A stretch of 5,377 nt of DNA, from contig DEIW01000073.1 of the NCBI GenBank assembly GCA_002352705.1, positions 1-5,377 on the forward strand. The letters run 5' to 3'. This DNA is from Bacteroidales bacterium UBA2764. GTDB taxonomy: Bacteria; Bacteroidota; Bacteroidia; Bacteroidales; Paludibacteraceae. Below, piece after piece: positions 5,282 through 5,377 of the stretch (positions are counted from its first letter, which is position 1; every line of letters begins with the position of its first letter). The notes beneath the pieces were generated by a model that had not been told where the DNA came from, did no database searches, and was given only the letters and a program-made list of their open reading frames with translations. Position numbers and translations under genes: made by a program.

Positions 5282-5377
5282 TTATTCTCCTTTGATAGCT
5301 GCTACACCCGGGAGGATCTTTCCTTCGATGGCCTCGAGGAGGGCACCACCACCGGTAGAGATGTAGGATACCTTGTC
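5282..5377 (-). CDS. pgk: Phosphoglycerate kinase, C-terminal fragment (runs off the window)
   Basis: The last 31 codons read DKVSYISTGGGALLEAIEGK followed by ILPGVAAIKGE and a TAA stop (5284-5282). The STGGGA loop and EGKxLPGVxAI ending are the conserved C-terminus of phosphoglycerate kinase, which transfers a phosphate from 1,3-bisphosphoglycerate to ADP in glycolysis. The 5' part, about 370-390 codons, lies beyond position 5377. The stop is 3 nt before the DUF3127 start, so the two are very probably cotranscribed. Confidence 0.93.
   Translation of the reverse strand, partial: DKVSYISTGGGALLEAIEGKILPGVAAIKGE
5287..5293 (-). promoter_or_regulatory. Strong Shine-Dalgarno for the DUF3127 gene inside pgk
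   Basis: AAAGGAG on the minus strand (5293-5287) lies 8 nt before the ATG of the DUF3127 gene and within the last codons of pgk. It is a near-perfect Shine-Dalgarno, notable because the other starts in this window have none or only weak ones. Confidence 0.7.

Overview
The window looks like chromosomal DNA of a Bacteroidetes, most likely Bacteroidales. Three things point there: a DUF3127 protein (a family I know essentially from Bacteroidetes), a promoter of the -33 TTG / -7 TAnnTTTG type, and A-rich leaders with few Shine-Dalgarno sites. All recognisable genes lie on the minus strand, so transcription runs from high to low coordinates. No mobile element, tRNA, rRNA or CRISPR array was seen.

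Right block (5377 down to 3368): the last 31 codons of phosphoglycerate kinase (pgk), then a DUF3127 single-strand-binding-like protein, a membrane-anchored calcineurin-type metallophosphoesterase, and recO. Gaps are 3 nt, a 1-nt TAATG overlap and a 17-nt overlap, so they probably form one operon. The DUF3127 protein ends in SDLPF, resembling the SSB tail that binds RecO in other bacteria, and it shares an operon with recO.

Central gap (3367-3245): 123 nt with a good Bacteroidetes-type promoter, repeated GTCAAA elements and a short leader hairpin with a GUGA tetraloop ahead of rpmH.

Left block (3244 down to 82): rpmH (52 codons), rbfA (1-nt TAATG overlap), an FtsX/LolE-type ABC permease read in frame into a lipoprotein-like domain, and xerD (16-nt overlap). 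The permease ORF is the most unusual item. At the expected permease C-terminus the frame continues into a charged, hydrophobic, lipobox-bearing segment (ISS|C at residues 412-415), then about 158 residues that look like a Bacteroidetes surface lipoprotein. It could be a fusion cut by signal peptidase II, a recent deletion fusion, or an assembly artefact.

Left end (1-102): two arrays of a degenerate 7-bp repeat in opposite orientation flank a probable terminator. One array supplies the last codons of xerD.
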